The notes beneath the pieces were generated by a model that was not told where the DNA came from, searched no databases, and saw only the letters and a program-made list of their open reading frames with translations. The position numbers were made by a program, and so were the translations under genes. From assembly GCF_016743775.1 (NCBI RefSeq), contig NZ_JAEQMY010000021.1:1-64000 (forward strand): 64,000 nucleotides of DNA. The letters run 5' to 3'. Below are positions 29,577 to 38,307 of this stretch, piece by piece; the stretch's first letter is position 1, and each line of letters begins with the position of its first letter. Source of the stretch: Microvirga aerilata (GTDB lineage Bacteria > Pseudomonadota > Alphaproteobacteria > Rhizobiales > Beijerinckiaceae).

Positions 29577-29948
29577 TTAGGCAGCCTGCTGCTGCGGCAG
29601 GGCGGCCTTGGCGCGCTCCACATAGGCGGCGAAAGCCGCCGGCTCGTGGATGGCCAGCTCGGACAGGACCTTGCGATCAACCTCGATCCCAGCCTTGCCG
29701 AGACCGTCGATAAATCGGGAATAGGTCATGTCGTGCATGCGGACAGCGGCGTTGAGGCGCTGGATCCAGAGCGCGCGGAAGGTGCGCTTCTTGTTGCGAC
29801 GGTCGCGCGTCGCATACTGCATGCTCTTTTCGACCGCCTGCTTGGCGATGCGGATGGTGTTCTTGCGGCGGCCGTAGAAGCCTTTGGCGGCTTTCAGGAC
29901 CTTCTTGTGCTTGGCGTGGGATGTTACGCCACGTTTGACGCGGGCCAT
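29577..29948 (-). CDS. rplT: 50S ribosomal protein L20
   Basis: L20, a primary 23S rRNA-binding protein needed early in 50S assembly, 123 residues, slightly longer than the E. coli form. It is strongly basic with the family start [19 protein letters not shown] and the motif [18 protein letters not shown]. The gene follows rpmI after 41 bases on the - strand, in the standard infC-rpmI-rplT order. In E. coli and Bacillus L20 represses this operon by binding its mRNA; whether the same happens here cannot be read directly. Confidence 0.98.
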   Translation of the reverse strand: MARVKRGVTSHAKHKKVLKAAKGFYGRRKNTIRIAKQAVEKSMQYATRDRRNKKRTFRALWIQRLNAAVRMHDMTYSRFIDGLGKAGIEVDRKVLSELAIHEPAAFAAYVERAKAALPQQQAA

Positions 29949-29989
29949 TTAAAACTCCTTCAAAATCTGGGATGTGGGAAAGAACCGCC

Positions 29990-30190
29990 TTAGCCGTTCG
30001 GCAGGAAGTACTTCTTCACGTTGTACGCATCACCTTCGAACATGGTCGTGGTGCCGCGCAGGTTGCGGATCTGCTTGTTGGTCCGCTTGATCATCCCGTG
30101 GCGCTTGCCGGCCTGGGCGTAAACCACCTTGCCGGTGCCAGTGATCTTGAAGCGCTTCTTCGCGCCCGACTTCGTCTTCAGCTTGGGCAT
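29990..30190 (-). CDS. rpmI: 50S ribosomal protein L35
   Basis: Small basic large-subunit protein of 66 residues, standard length. The family start [18 protein letters not shown] and the central GKRHGMIKR stretch are clear. The ATG has a GGAGAG upstream. It lies between infC and rplT. The infC-rpmI gap of about 200 bases contains two hairpins that may control its expression. Confidence 0.98.
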   Translation of the reverse strand: MPKLKTKSGAKKRFKITGTGKVVYAQAGKRHGMIKRTNKQIRNLRGTTTMFEGDAYNVKKYFLPNG

Positions 30191-30308
30191 TTGGCTCTCC
30201 TTTGGACAGGCCTCCGGAGCGGCTTGAACCGCTCGTCGACCTTTTCATTGCTGCATTGAGCAAAACAAACCGCCACGGCAGCCCTAACGGCCGGGCGGTT
30301 CGATGAAG

Positions 30309-30367
30309 GCGGCCTTATGGCAGAAGGCCGCTCAAAAAGCAATGGCCGCCGGTGCCCCGACGGCCAT
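30309..30367 (-). promoter_or_regulatory. Two hairpins in the infC-rpmI gap (terminator-like and anti-terminator-like)
   Basis: On the - strand, downstream of infC, arms ATGGCCG and CGGCCAT (30367-30361 and 30348-30342) are followed by TGCTTTTTGAG, a terminator-like layout. Next comes a second hairpin with 8-bp arms GCGGCCTT and AAGGCCGC (30331-30309). The GGCC segments could pair in more than one way. The 200-base gap holds no gene. In other bacteria this interval carries L20-dependent control. Confidence 0.5.
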
Positions 30368-30391
30368 GAATTTCTCTGCCCGAGGAGAGTC

Positions 30392-30934
30392 TTAGCGCGG
30401 CGCCAAAACCATGACGACCTGGCGGCCCTCGAAATTCGGCTCCATCTCGACCTTGGCGAGATCGCCCACATCGGCCTTGACCCGGTCCAGAACCTTCAGG
30501 CCGAGCGACTGGTGCGCCATTTCGCGGCCACGGAAGCGCAGGGTGATCTTCACCTTGTTGCCTTCCTCGAAGAAGCCCTTCATCGCCTTCATCTTGACCT
30601 CGTAATCGTGGTCATCGATGCCTGGACGCAGCTTGATTTCCTTGACCTCGACCGTCTTCTGCTTCTTGCGCGCCTCGGCGGCCTTCTTCTGCTCAAGGAA
30701 GCGGAACTTGCCGTAATCAAGGATCTTGCAGACGGGAGGGGTTGCGTTCGGCGAGATCTCCACGAGATCGAGGCCCGCGTCTTCAGCAACCTTCAGGGCA
30801 TCGAAGAAGGGCACGACGCCCCGGTTCTGCCCTGCATCGTCGATCAGCTGCACTTCGCGAACACCGCGAATGTCTCGGTTGGCGCGCGGTCCGTCCTTTT
30901 GCGGCACCGGCATGGCTCTCATTGGTCTGCGAAT
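30392..30934 (-). CDS. infC: Translation initiation factor IF-3 (ATT start codon)
   Basis: IF-3 binds the 30S subunit, prevents premature 50S joining and checks the start codon. The 180-residue protein has the N-domain ([16 protein letters not shown]), the linker and the C-domain ([16 protein letters not shown]) typical of the family. I place the start at an ATT at 30932-30934 because CAGGAG lies nine bases upstream of it, while the first ATG (30920-30922) is 21 bases from that site, and the frame is closed by a TAA just upstream. An AUU start is known for E. coli infC, where it allows IF-3 to repress its own synthesis. A TTGACT about 115 bases upstream is a possible -35 box, with a poor -10. 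Confidence 0.95.
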   Translation of the reverse strand: MRRPMRAMPVPQKDGPRANRDIRGVREVQLIDDAGQNRGVVPFFDALKVAEDAGLDLVEISPNATPPVCKILDYGKFRFLEQKKAAEARKKQKTVEVKEIKLRPGIDDHDYEVKMKAMKGFFEEGNKVKITLRFRGREMAHQSLGLKVLDRVKADVGDLAKVEMEPNFEGRQVVMVLAPR

Positions 30935-31049
30935 GGCTCGTATCTCCTGTTAAGGGCTAGGCCGAGGATCGGAGCCCCCTGAGGGACCCTGCTGTTCCTG
31001 CTCAGCCTTGCCGCGAATGATTCGACATTTCGCGCAAATGCGCGGGAAG

Positions 31050-32294
31050 TCAACTTGTTCTGTGCGTAAAACGGCCCTCCAGAAGGGCTGAATACACATC
31101 GAGGGTGCCCGACACCATGCGCTCCAGCGAAAAATGGCGCTCCACATGGGCCCTGGCCCTGCTTCCTAAGGCGATTCTGGCGCTGGCACCCAGACTCAGC
31201 GCTGCGCCCAGGGCTTCGGCCAGCGCATCCGCGTCACCTGCCGGGACGCGCCAGCCCGTCCGCTCGTGGGGCTGAACGGCAGGCGGCGAGAGAACCGTCT
31301 CCGGCACGGCGCCCAGATCGGACACGACCACCGGGGTGCCCATGGCCTGGGCCTCCACGGCGGAGCGGCCGAAGGCTTCGGGCTCCGTCGAGGGCACGGT
31401 CACCACCGAGGCCGCCAGGAAGGCTGCGGGCATGTCGGTGCAATGGCCGACGCGGCGCACGACCCCCTTCAGTTTCCGCGCCTCGATCAAGCCGTCGAGC
31501 TCCTTGACGTAGGAGTCCCGTCCCTGCGGATCGCCCGCGAGAATGTAGGCGACGTCGCCGAGGCCCGCATCCCGAAGTTTGGCCGCGGCCTCGATCAGAA
31601 CCCTCTGGCCTTTCCAGCCGGTCAGCCGGGCCGCCAGCAGCACCACGCGCTCGTGGGGCGCCACTGCCCAGGCCTTGCGCAGAGCCTCGATCCGTTCCGG
31701 CGCGATGGCCTGCGGAGAGAAGAGGCCAAAGTCCGTTCCCCGATGGATGACGCGGATCCGCTCGCCCGCCTGAGGATAGACCGAGCGGATCAGCTCACCG
31801 GTATAGTTGGAGTTGGCGATGACGGCGTCGCCCCTGGCCATGACGGAATTGTAGAGAACCTTGACCGAGGAGCGGCCGGAATAGCTGCCGTGATAGGTTG
31901 TCACGAACGGGATGTTCAGGGAACGCGCGGCTCCCAGACCCACCCAGGCAGGCGCCCGGGAGCGGGCATGCACCAGGAAGACCCGCTCCTGATGGCAGAT
32001 GCGGGCGAGCTTTCGCACGTTGACGACCATCGAGAACGGATTTTTCGTGGCCGCCGGAAACGGTATCCAGACGCCGCCCTTGGTTTGCAGTTCACCGACG
32101 AGGCGCCCGCCCTCCGTCGCCACCAGGGCGCGGGCGCCGGCATGGACCAGCCCCTCGGCGATGTCGACGGTGGTGCGCTCCGCCCCGCCCGCCTCGAGCT
32201 CCGGGACGACCTGCAGGATGGTCCGTCCCTCCAGCGGGTGAAAATGGGAGGACGGGAAAGCCATCCCTCCGCCGGGTCGCGATGAAAAACTCAC
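31050..32294 (-). CDS. Glycosyltransferase family 4 protein
   Basis: A 414-residue GT-B fold sugar transferase of family 4 (glycosyl transferases group 1). The N-terminal acceptor domain carries the start motif QVVPELEAGGAERTTVDIA, a hallmark of polysaccharide and lipid-linked glycan transferases. The C-terminal donor domain has RLTGWKGQRVLIEAA and the EX7E motif in EPEAFGRSAVEAQAMGTPVVVSDLGA. The start is a GTG at 32294; an ATG ten codons in has a GGAGG too close to it. The gene stands alone, so donor and acceptor are unknown; surface polysaccharide or lipopolysaccharide core is likely. Confidence 0.9.
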   Translation of the reverse strand: MSFSSRPGGGMAFPSSHFHPLEGRTILQVVPELEAGGAERTTVDIAEGLVHAGARALVATEGGRLVGELQTKGGVWIPFPAATKNPFSMVVNVRKLARICHQERVFLVHARSRAPAWVGLGAARSLNIPFVTTYHGSYSGRSSVKVLYNSVMARGDAVIANSNYTGELIRSVYPQAGERIRVIHRGTDFGLFSPQAIAPERIEALRKAWAVAPHERVVLLAARLTGWKGQRVLIEAAAKLRDAGLGDVAYILAGDPQGRDSYVKELDGLIEARKLKGVVRRVGHCTDMPAAFLAASVVTVPSTEPEAFGRSAVEAQAMGTPVVVSDLGAVPETVLSPPAVQPHERTGWRVPAGDADALAEALGAALSLGASARIALGSRARAHVERHFSLERMVSGTLDVYSALLEGRFTHRTS

Positions 32295-32363
32295 AGAAGT
32301 AAGAGCCTTCTCAAAAGAATCGTCTACAACGCTTGCTTCAAAGCAGTTGAGGATGAGTTAACC

Positions 32364-33125
32364 ATGCCGCAAAGCGTCACGGCAGGCCAAGGTGTGCAGG
32401 CCCGTCCCATCGCCGTGCTCTCCCGTGAGGGCAAGGGGCCACCCATCGTATGGCTCGGCGGCTTCAAGTCGGACATGCGGGCCACGAAGGCCGCCGCCCT
32501 CGACGAGTGGGCCGAGAAGAACGGCCGCGCCTTCGTGCGCTTCGATTACAGCGGCCATGGCGAATCGGGGGGAGCCTTCGAGGACGGCACGATCTCCCGC
32601 TGGCTTGAGGATGCGATGACGGTGATCGAGCGCTTCGTCACGGAACGGCCGGTCCTGGTCGGCTCGTCCATGGGCGGCTGGATCAGCCTCCTGGCGGCCC
32701 GCCATCTCCTGGAAAGGCGGCCCAACAGTGCACCTGCCGGGATCGTCCTCATCGCGCCGGCCGTGGACATGACCGAACGGCTGATGTGGGACCGTTTCCC
32801 GGACGACTTGAAGCGCGTCGTCGAGGAGACGGGCGTCTACAACCGGCCATCGGCCTATTCCGAGGACCCCTACCCCATCACCAGGGCGCTGATCGAGGAT
32901 GGCCGACGCCATCTCCTGCTCGGACAGCCGATCCAGACCGGCTGTCCAGTTCATATCCTGCAGGGGATGGAAGACCCCGATGTGCCCTGGAGCCATGCGC
33001 TCCAGATCGTGGAGCACCTGCCGGGAGACAGCGTGTCGCTGACCCTGATCAAGGACGGCGACCACCGGCTCTCCCGGCCCGAGGACATCGAGCGGCTGAT
33101 CGCCGCCGTCGAAGCGATTGCCTGA
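32364..33125 (+). CDS. Alpha/beta hydrolase
   Basis: A 253-residue serine hydrolase of the alpha/beta fold. The nucleophile elbow is GSSMGGW (about residues 99-105), with the acid likely in EDPDVPW and the histidine in KDGDHRLSRPED near the C-terminus; the oxyanion region is LGGFKSDM. No signal peptide is seen. The layout recalls ABHD10-like and carboxylesterase-type hydrolases that remove acyl groups, but the substrate is unknown. It is divergent from the glycosyltransferase gene and convergent with the DUF1150 gene. Confidence 0.9.
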   Translation: MPQSVTAGQGVQARPIAVLSREGKGPPIVWLGGFKSDMRATKAAALDEWAEKNGRAFVRFDYSGHGESGGAFEDGTISRWLEDAMTVIERFVTERPVLVGSSMGGWISLLAARHLLERRPNSAPAGIVLIAPAVDMTERLMWDRFPDDLKRVVEETGVYNRPSAYSEDPYPITRALIEDGRRHLLLGQPIQTGCPVHILQGMEDPDVPWSHALQIVEHLPGDSVSLTLIKDGDHRLSRPEDIERLIAAVEAIA

Positions 33126-33145
33126 TGAACCCGGTGGGGTGAGCC

Positions 33146-33412
33146 TTAATGGAGGCTCACCGTCGTCAGGTCGTGGGCCCAGGCATTCGCAAGGGCCGCG
33201 TCATGGTTGTCGGTCAGCAGGATCGGCTCGCCGCTGGCGGACAGAAGGGCAAACAGCCGCATGCCGGGTTCGAGCTTGGGAGCCTGCGGAAACAGCCGGG
33301 CCACCTCGTCGGACTCCATGGGCTTCACATAGGCCATCTGCCCCAGGCCCAAGGCTGCCAGTTCGGCAACGTCCAGGGCCGGTGTGTCGTAATGCTTGAT
33401 ATCGAAGTTCAT
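33146..33412 (-). CDS. DUF1150 family protein
   Basis: An 88-residue protein of DUF1150, a family found mainly in Alphaproteobacteria with no assigned function. Recognisable stretches are ELAALGLGQMAYVKPM and PGMRLFALLSASGEPI. Two ATGs lie two codons apart; the second (33412) was chosen because AAGGAG stands six bases before it but directly abuts the first. It follows the Hsp20 gene by 27 bases on the same strand. DUF1150 genes are commonly paired with small heat-shock genes in this class, so a stress-linked role is a reasonable inference. Confidence 0.85.
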   Translation of the reverse strand: MNFDIKHYDTPALDVAELAALGLGQMAYVKPMESDEVARLFPQAPKLEPGMRLFALLSASGEPILLTDNHDAALANAWAHDLTTVSLH

Positions 33413-33439
33413 GGACATCTCCTTGTCACGCGGATGCCG

Positions 33440-33874
33440 TCACACCTTGTCGGAGGCGATGATGTTGATCTTGCGAACGATCCGCTCCGGCTCGGGCCGG
33501 ACGAGATCGATCGACAACAGGCCGTTGGACAGGTCAGCGCCCAGAACCTCCATGCCGTCGACGAGGAGGAAGGTGCGCTGAAACTGACGGGCGGCGATGC
33601 CGCGATGAAGGAAGTGCCTTGTCTTGTCGTCGGACTGCCGCCCCCGGATGACGAGTTGGCTTTCCTCCAGGGTCACCTCGAGCTGATCCTGGGTGAATCC
33701 AGCAACGGCAAGGGTGATGCGGAGGCGCTCGGGAGCGTGTTCGCTGCGCGCCAAACGCTCGATGTTATAGGGCGGATAGCCGTCCCCTGCCGCCTTTGCG
33801 ACCCGATCGAGCGCCTGCTCGATCTCGTCGAAGCCTAACAGAAACGGGTGCCCGAAGGGCGATTGACGCGACAT
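33440..33874 (-). CDS. Hsp20 family small heat-shock protein
   Basis: An ATP-independent holdase chaperone, 144 residues. The alpha-crystallin domain spans about residues 36-130, with the beta-strand patterns LRITLAVAGFTQDQLEV and LVIRGRQ and the closing motif LSNGLLSIDLVRPEPE. The N-terminal region SPFGHPFLLGFDEIEQALDR resembles IbpA/HspH-type proteins of rhizobia. No ROSE-type RNA thermometer or clear sigma-32 promoter could be made out upstream. The DUF1150 gene follows in the same direction. Confidence 0.93.
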   Translation of the reverse strand: MSRQSPFGHPFLLGFDEIEQALDRVAKAAGDGYPPYNIERLARSEHAPERLRITLAVAGFTQDQLEVTLEESQLVIRGRQSDDKTRHFLHRGIAARQFQRTFLLVDGMEVLGADLSNGLLSIDLVRPEPERIVRKINIIASDKV

Positions 33875-34044
33875 GTTCGAAGCCCAAGGTTAGAGGCACT
33901 TCGGTTGGTTTCGAGCCCGCACATGCGGCACTCAAAGTGGCTCCAACGGAGCCGCTGTCAGGAATATGGATACGGCATGAGGCCCTATCAAGCCCCCGGC
34001 CAAGTCGCCTGGGCCAGAGGCTCGATCAAGGTAAACGGAGCGTG

Positions 34045-35445
34045 CTAAAGCCGCTCGCGCCACCAGGCGATCTGCTCGGCCACCCGCGCCGGGGACGTGC
34101 CGCCGAAGCTTGTCCGGGAGCGGACCGAGTTCTCCACACCCAGCACCTCATAGATGCCCTGGTGGATGCGGGGCTCGACCGCCCGCATGGCCTCCAGCGG
34201 GAGTTCCTCCAGGCTGCAGCCCCGGCTCTCGGCCTCCGAGACGATGCGGCCCGTGACGTGGTGGGCGTCGCGGAAGGGAATGTCGAGGCTGCGCACCAGC
34301 CAATCGGCAAGGTCGGTCGCGGTGGAAAAGCCCGCCCCGGCCACGGCCGCCATGCGCGCGGGCACCGGCTCGAGGTCCTGGATCATGCCGGTCATGGCCG
34401 CGAGCACGATTTCGATGGTGTCGGCCGCGTCGAAGAGCTGCTCCTTGTCCTCCTGCATGTCCTTGGAATAGGTGAGCGGAAGGCCCTTCATCATGGTGAG
34501 CACGGCCACCAGGGAGCCGATGACCCGCCCGCTCTTGCCGCGCACCAGCTCGGCGGCGTCGGGATTGCGCTTCTGCGGCATCATGCTGGAGCCGGTGGTC
34601 CAGCGGTCCGGCAGGCGGACGAAGCCGAAGGGGGCTGACATCCAGATGATGATTTCTTCCGCAAGACGTGACAGGTGCATGGCGCAGATGGAGGCCGCCG
34701 CCATGAACTCCAGGAGGCTGTCCCGGTCGGAGACCGTGTCCAGCGAGTTGCGGGTCGGCCCGTCGAAGCCGAGGGCCTCGGCGGTCATGTGCCGGTCGAT
34801 GGGGAAGGACGTGCCGGCGAGCGCGCCCGCGCCGAGGGGGCACTCGTTCAGGCGCCGGCGGGAATCGCGGAAGCGGCTGCGGTCGCGGCCGAACATCTCC
34901 ACATAGGCCATGAGATGATGCCCGAAGGTCACCGGCTGGGCGCTCTGGAGGTGGGTGAAGCCCGGCATGACGGTGGCCGCATGCGCATGGGCATTGTCGA
35001 GAAGGGCCCCGATCAGGTTCGTGAGCTGCTCGTCCGTCCGGTCATGGGCCTCGCGCACCCAGAGACGGGTGTCGGTGGCCACCTGGTCGTTGCGGCTGCG
35101 GGCCGTGTGCAGGCGGGCCGCCGGGTCGCCGACGATCTCGCGCAGCCGGCTTTCCACGTTCATGTGGATGTCTTCGAGCGCCGTGGAGAAGGTGAACGTG
35201 CCGGCCTCGATCTCGCCCAGCACCTGCCGGAGCCCCTCGTGGATCGCATCCCGGTCGCTCTCCGCGATGATCCCCTGTTTCGCCAGCATGGCGCTGTGGG
35301 CGATGGAACCCTGGATGTCCTGCGAGGCCAATCGCTTGTCGAAGCCGATCGAGGCGTTGATGGCCTCCATGAGCGCGCTGGGCGAGGACGAGAACCGCCC
35401 GCCCCACATGGTGTTGGCACCGGATTTCTTTGCTTCGTCAGACAC
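34045..35445 (-). CDS. argH: Argininosuccinate lyase
   Basis: ArgH splits argininosuccinate into arginine and fumarate, the last step of arginine synthesis. The 466-residue protein belongs to the fumarase/aspartase superfamily; the signature loop is [12 protein letters not shown] (about residues 284-295), with [13 protein letters not shown] and [19 protein letters not shown] as the other conserved active-site regions. The start is a GTG at 35445 (MSDEAKKSG). It is divergent from the dipeptide-transporter operon. The 170-base gap after it contains no gene I can recognise. Confidence 0.97.
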   Translation of the reverse strand: MSDEAKKSGANTMWGGRFSSSPSALMEAINASIGFDKRLASQDIQGSIAHSAMLAKQGIIAESDRDAIHEGLRQVLGEIEAGTFTFSTALEDIHMNVESRLREIVGDPAARLHTARSRNDQVATDTRLWVREAHDRTDEQLTNLIGALLDNAHAHAATVMPGFTHLQSAQPVTFGHHLMAYVEMFGRDRSRFRDSRRRLNECPLGAGALAGTSFPIDRHMTAEALGFDGPTRNSLDTVSDRDSLLEFMAAASICAMHLSRLAEEIIIWMSAPFGFVRLPDRWTTGSSMMPQKRNPDAAELVRGKSGRVIGSLVAVLTMMKGLPLTYSKDMQEDKEQLFDAADTIEIVLAAMTGMIQDLEPVPARMAAVAGAGFSTATDLADWLVRSLDIPFRDAHHVTGRIVSEAESRGCSLEELPLEAMRAVEPRIHQGIYEVLGVENSVRSRTSFGGTSPARVAEQIAWWRERL

Positions 35446-35549
35446 TGTCGTTCATCCAGAATAAGGGTCGAGGAGCCTTTGCCACAGTTTGCCCCCGAGG
35501 CCAATCCGAAGCGGCCCTGCCCGGCCTTTGGGCATGCTGCGCGATGTTT

Positions 35550-35571
35550 ACCAGTTAGTAACCAGTTGGTA
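35550..35571 (+). promoter_or_regulatory. Tandem 11-bp repeat upstream of the dipeptide-transporter operon (candidate operator)
   Basis: ACCAGTTAGTA is followed directly by ACCAGTTGGTA, with outer bases that also make a TACCA/TGGTA inverted repeat. It lies 78 bases before the solute-binding protein gene and about 105 bases from the divergent argH start. The spacing of about one helical turn suits binding of a dimeric regulator such as a GntR-type protein, but no regulator gene is in the vicinity. No other feature was found in this 200-base gap. Confidence 0.4.
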
Positions 35572-35648
35572 GACTCGACAGAACCTGTGTGATTTGCATT
35601 CATACGGGCGCACAAGAAGCGCACCCAGCGCTGCAAGGGAACTGGCCT

Positions 35649-37244
35649 ATGAAAAGTATTCCGAAATTTATCCTATCCGCCGCCATGGTCGCGGCGATGG
35701 CGACATCCTTCTCTGCCGTAAAGGCAGCCACGCCGCCGGACACGCTGGTCGAGGCCTGGAAGCTCGACGAGATCATCTCCCTCGATCCGGCCGAGCTCTT
35801 CGAGTTCACCGCTTCCGAAATCGCCGGCAACACCTATGAGCGCCTGATCGGATTCGATCTCAAGGACGTGTCCAAGATCCACGGCGAGGTGGCGGAATCC
35901 TGGACGGTTTCGCCTGACGGCAAGACTCTGACCTTCAAGATCCGCCAAGGCAAGAAATTTGCGTCCGGCAATCCGCTGACCGCCGAAGACGTGGCTTTCT
36001 CGCTGCAACGTGCCGTGATCCTGGACAAGTCCCCGGCCTTCATCATCGGCCAGTTCGGCTTCACGAAGGACAATGTGAAGGACAAGATCAAGCAGACCGG
36101 CCCCTACGAGTTCACCATGGAACTCGACAAGCCTTACGCCCCCACCTTCGTTCTCTACTGCCTGACGTCCAGCGTGGCCTCCGTCGTCGACAAGAAGCTC
36201 GTGATGCAGAACGAGAAGGACGGCGACATGGGCTACAACTGGCTCAAGACCAAGTATGCCGGTTCCGGACCCTTCACCATCCGCGACTGGAAGGCCAATG
36301 AGGTCGTGGTTCTGGAGCGCAACCCGAACTACGAGAAGCCGACCCCGCTCGCCCGCGTGATCTACCGTCACATCAAGGAAACCGCCACCCAGCGCCTCCT
36401 GCTCGAGAAGGGGGACGTGGACGTGGCGCGCAACCTGAATCCGGAAGAGATGGCGGCTGTCTCCAAGAACCCGGACATCAAGACCAACAGCGGTGTCAAG
36501 GGCGGCGTCTGGTATGTCGGCCTCAACCAGAAGAACCCGAACCTGGCGAAGCCCGAGGTGCGCGAAGCGCTGAAATACCTCGTTGATTATTCGGCCATCT
36601 CCGACACGATCATGAAGAACCAGGCCGAGGTCCACCAGACCTTCCTGCCCAAGGGCTTCCTCGGAGCCATCGACGACAAGCCCTACAAGCTCGACGTTGC
36701 CAAGGCCAAGGACCTGCTCACTAAGGCGGGGCTTCCGAACGGCTTCTCCATGACCATGGACGTGCGCTCGAACAGCGAGTCGGCCTCCATTGCCCAGGCG
36801 ATCCAGCAGACCTTCGCCCAGGCCGGCGTGAAGCTCGAACTTATTCCGGGCGACGGCAAGCAGGTTCTGACGAAGTATCGGGCTCGTCAGCACGACTCGG
36901 TGATCTACCGCTGGGGCGCTGACTATCAGGACCCCAATACCAACGCCGACACCTTTGCGGCCAACGACGACAACTCGGACAACGCCAAGGCCAAGCCGCT
37001 CACCTGGCGCAATGCTTGGGATCCCGGCCCGCTGACGGCCAAGACCCGTGCCGCCGTGACCGAGCAGGATCCGGAGAAGCGCGCTGCCATGTACCAAGAG
37101 CTGCAAAAGGCAGTTCTGAAGGACGGTCCCTTCATCATCATGATGCAGGAAATCGAGGTCATGGCGATGCGCAAGAACGTCGAAGGCGTCATCATCGGCC
37201 CGTCGTTCGATACCAACTTCGTCTCTCAGGCCAAGAAGAACTGA
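35649..37244 (+). CDS. Dipeptide/oligopeptide ABC transporter solute-binding protein
   Basis: Periplasmic family-5 binding protein, 531 residues, related to DppA. A signal peptide is visible (MKSIPKFILSAAMVAAMATS, cleaved after about SAVKA). The mature protein has the family start DTLVEAWKLDEIISLDPAE, the motif TFKIRQGKKFASGNPLTAEDVAFS and GSGPFTIRDW. The ATG at 35649 was chosen because it begins the signal peptide. It leads an operon with two permeases, two ATPases and an M19 dipeptidase, all within a few bases of each other, so small peptides are the probable cargo. Confidence 0.92.
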   Translation: MKSIPKFILSAAMVAAMATSFSAVKAATPPDTLVEAWKLDEIISLDPAELFEFTASEIAGNTYERLIGFDLKDVSKIHGEVAESWTVSPDGKTLTFKIRQGKKFASGNPLTAEDVAFSLQRAVILDKSPAFIIGQFGFTKDNVKDKIKQTGPYEFTMELDKPYAPTFVLYCLTSSVASVVDKKLVMQNEKDGDMGYNWLKTKYAGSGPFTIRDWKANEVVVLERNPNYEKPTPLARVIYRHIKETATQRLLLEKGDVDVARNLNPEEMAAVSKNPDIKTNSGVKGGVWYVGLNQKNPNLAKPEVREALKYLVDYSAISDTIMKNQAEVHQTFLPKGFLGAIDDKPYKLDVAKAKDLLTKAGLPNGFSMTMDVRSNSESASIAQAIQQTFAQAGVKLELIPGDGKQVLTKYRARQHDSVIYRWGADYQDPNTNADTFAANDDNSDNAKAKPLTWRNAWDPGPLTAKTRAAVTEQDPEKRAAMYQELQKAVLKDGPFIIMMQEIEVMAMRKNVEGVIIGPSFDTNFVSQAKKN

Positions 37245-37251
37245 TTTCTCG

Positions 37252-38307
37252 ATGGCATCATCAGTCGCGAACGGAGGCGGAGGGCATGACGCCCTCCGCT
37301 TCTACCTTACAAAGACCGCCCAATTCGTCATTGTGCTGGCGACCACCCTTCTTGGGCTTGTGGCCGTCACCTTCTTTATCGGACGCGTCGTTCCCATCGA
37401 TCCCGTGATCGCCATCGTGGGCGACCGGGCGCCGGCGCATGTCTATGAGCGCGCGCGCCAGGAACTCGGCCTCGACCTTCCGCTGATCCAGCAGTTCTGG
37501 ATCTACCTGAAGAAAGCCGCGACCGGCGATTTCGGCAATTCGGTGCTCACCACCAATCCGGTGATGACGGATATCGCCAACGCTTTTCCGGCAACCCTGG
37601 AGCTGGCGACGCTGGGCACCCTGATCGGCGTGATCCTCGGCATCCCGCTGGGCATCCTGGCCGCCGTCAAGCGCGGCAGCTTCATCGACCAGTTCGTGCG
37701 CGTGCTCGGCCTTGCCGGCTACTCCATCCCGATCTTCTGGCTCGGCCTCATGGGCCTGCTGGTCTTCTATGCCAAGCTCGGCTGGGTGGCGGGACCCGGA
37801 CGCATCGACGTGACCTATTCCTATCTCTACACGCCGGTGACCAACATCGTGCTCCTCGACACCGCCATGCAGGGCCAGTGGGACGCGTTCTGGGATGCGG
37901 TGTCCCACATCATCCTGCCCGCCTGCCTCCTCGGCTATTTCTCCCTGGCCTATATCAGCCGCATGACGCGCTCCTTCATGCTCAACGAGCTGGCGCAGGA
38001 ATACGTGATCGCCGCGCGGGTGAAGGGCTTGTCGGAGATGCGGGTGATCTGGCGCCATGCCCTGCGCAACGCAGCCGTGCCGCTGGTGACCGTGATCGCC
38101 CTGTCCTATGCCAACCTGCTCGAGGGCTCCGTGCTCACGGAAACCATCTTCGCATGGCCGGGGCTTGGCCAGTACATCACCAATTCCCTGCAGAATGCGG
38201 ACATGAATGCGGTGCTCGGCGGAACCCTCGTGATCGGAGCCGTCTTCGTGCTGCTCAATCTGGTCTCCGACCTGCTTTACCGTCTGCTCGATCCGAGGAC
38301 CCGCTGA
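37252..38307 (+). CDS. Dipeptide ABC transporter permease (DppB type)
   Basis: First inner-membrane permease of the operon, 351 residues. It has an N-terminal helix (about 20-45), a periplasmic loop and five more helices. The EAA loop is seen in ARVKGLSEMRVIWRHALRNA. The C-terminal motif LLYRLLDPRTR is typical of DppB/OppB. It starts seven bases after the binding protein gene and its stop overlaps the next ATG (TGATG). Its periplasmic loop lacks the Gly/Ser stretch seen in YejB. Confidence 0.93.
   Translation: MASSVANGGGGHDALRFYLTKTAQFVIVLATTLLGLVAVTFFIGRVVPIDPVIAIVGDRAPAHVYERARQELGLDLPLIQQFWIYLKKAATGDFGNSVLTTNPVMTDIANAFPATLELATLGTLIGVILGIPLGILAAVKRGSFIDQFVRVLGLAGYSIPIFWLGLMGLLVFYAKLGWVAGPGRIDVTYSYLYTPVTNIVLLDTAMQGQWDAFWDAVSHIILPACLLGYFSLAYISRMTRSFMLNELAQEYVIAARVKGLSEMRVIWRHALRNAAVPLVTVIALSYANLLEGSVLTETIFAWPGLGQYITNSLQNADMNAVLGGTLVIGAVFVLLNLVSDLLYRLLDPRTR

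Noticed and set aside
32364-33125. Polysaccharide role for the hydrolase because it adjoins a glycosyltransferase
   Set aside because: The two genes are divergent and no other glycan gene is near, so adjacency gives no real support.
33875-34044. ROSE-type RNA thermometer before Hsp20
   Set aside because: The typical stem-loops with an anti-Shine-Dalgarno segment next to the start codon could not be made out.
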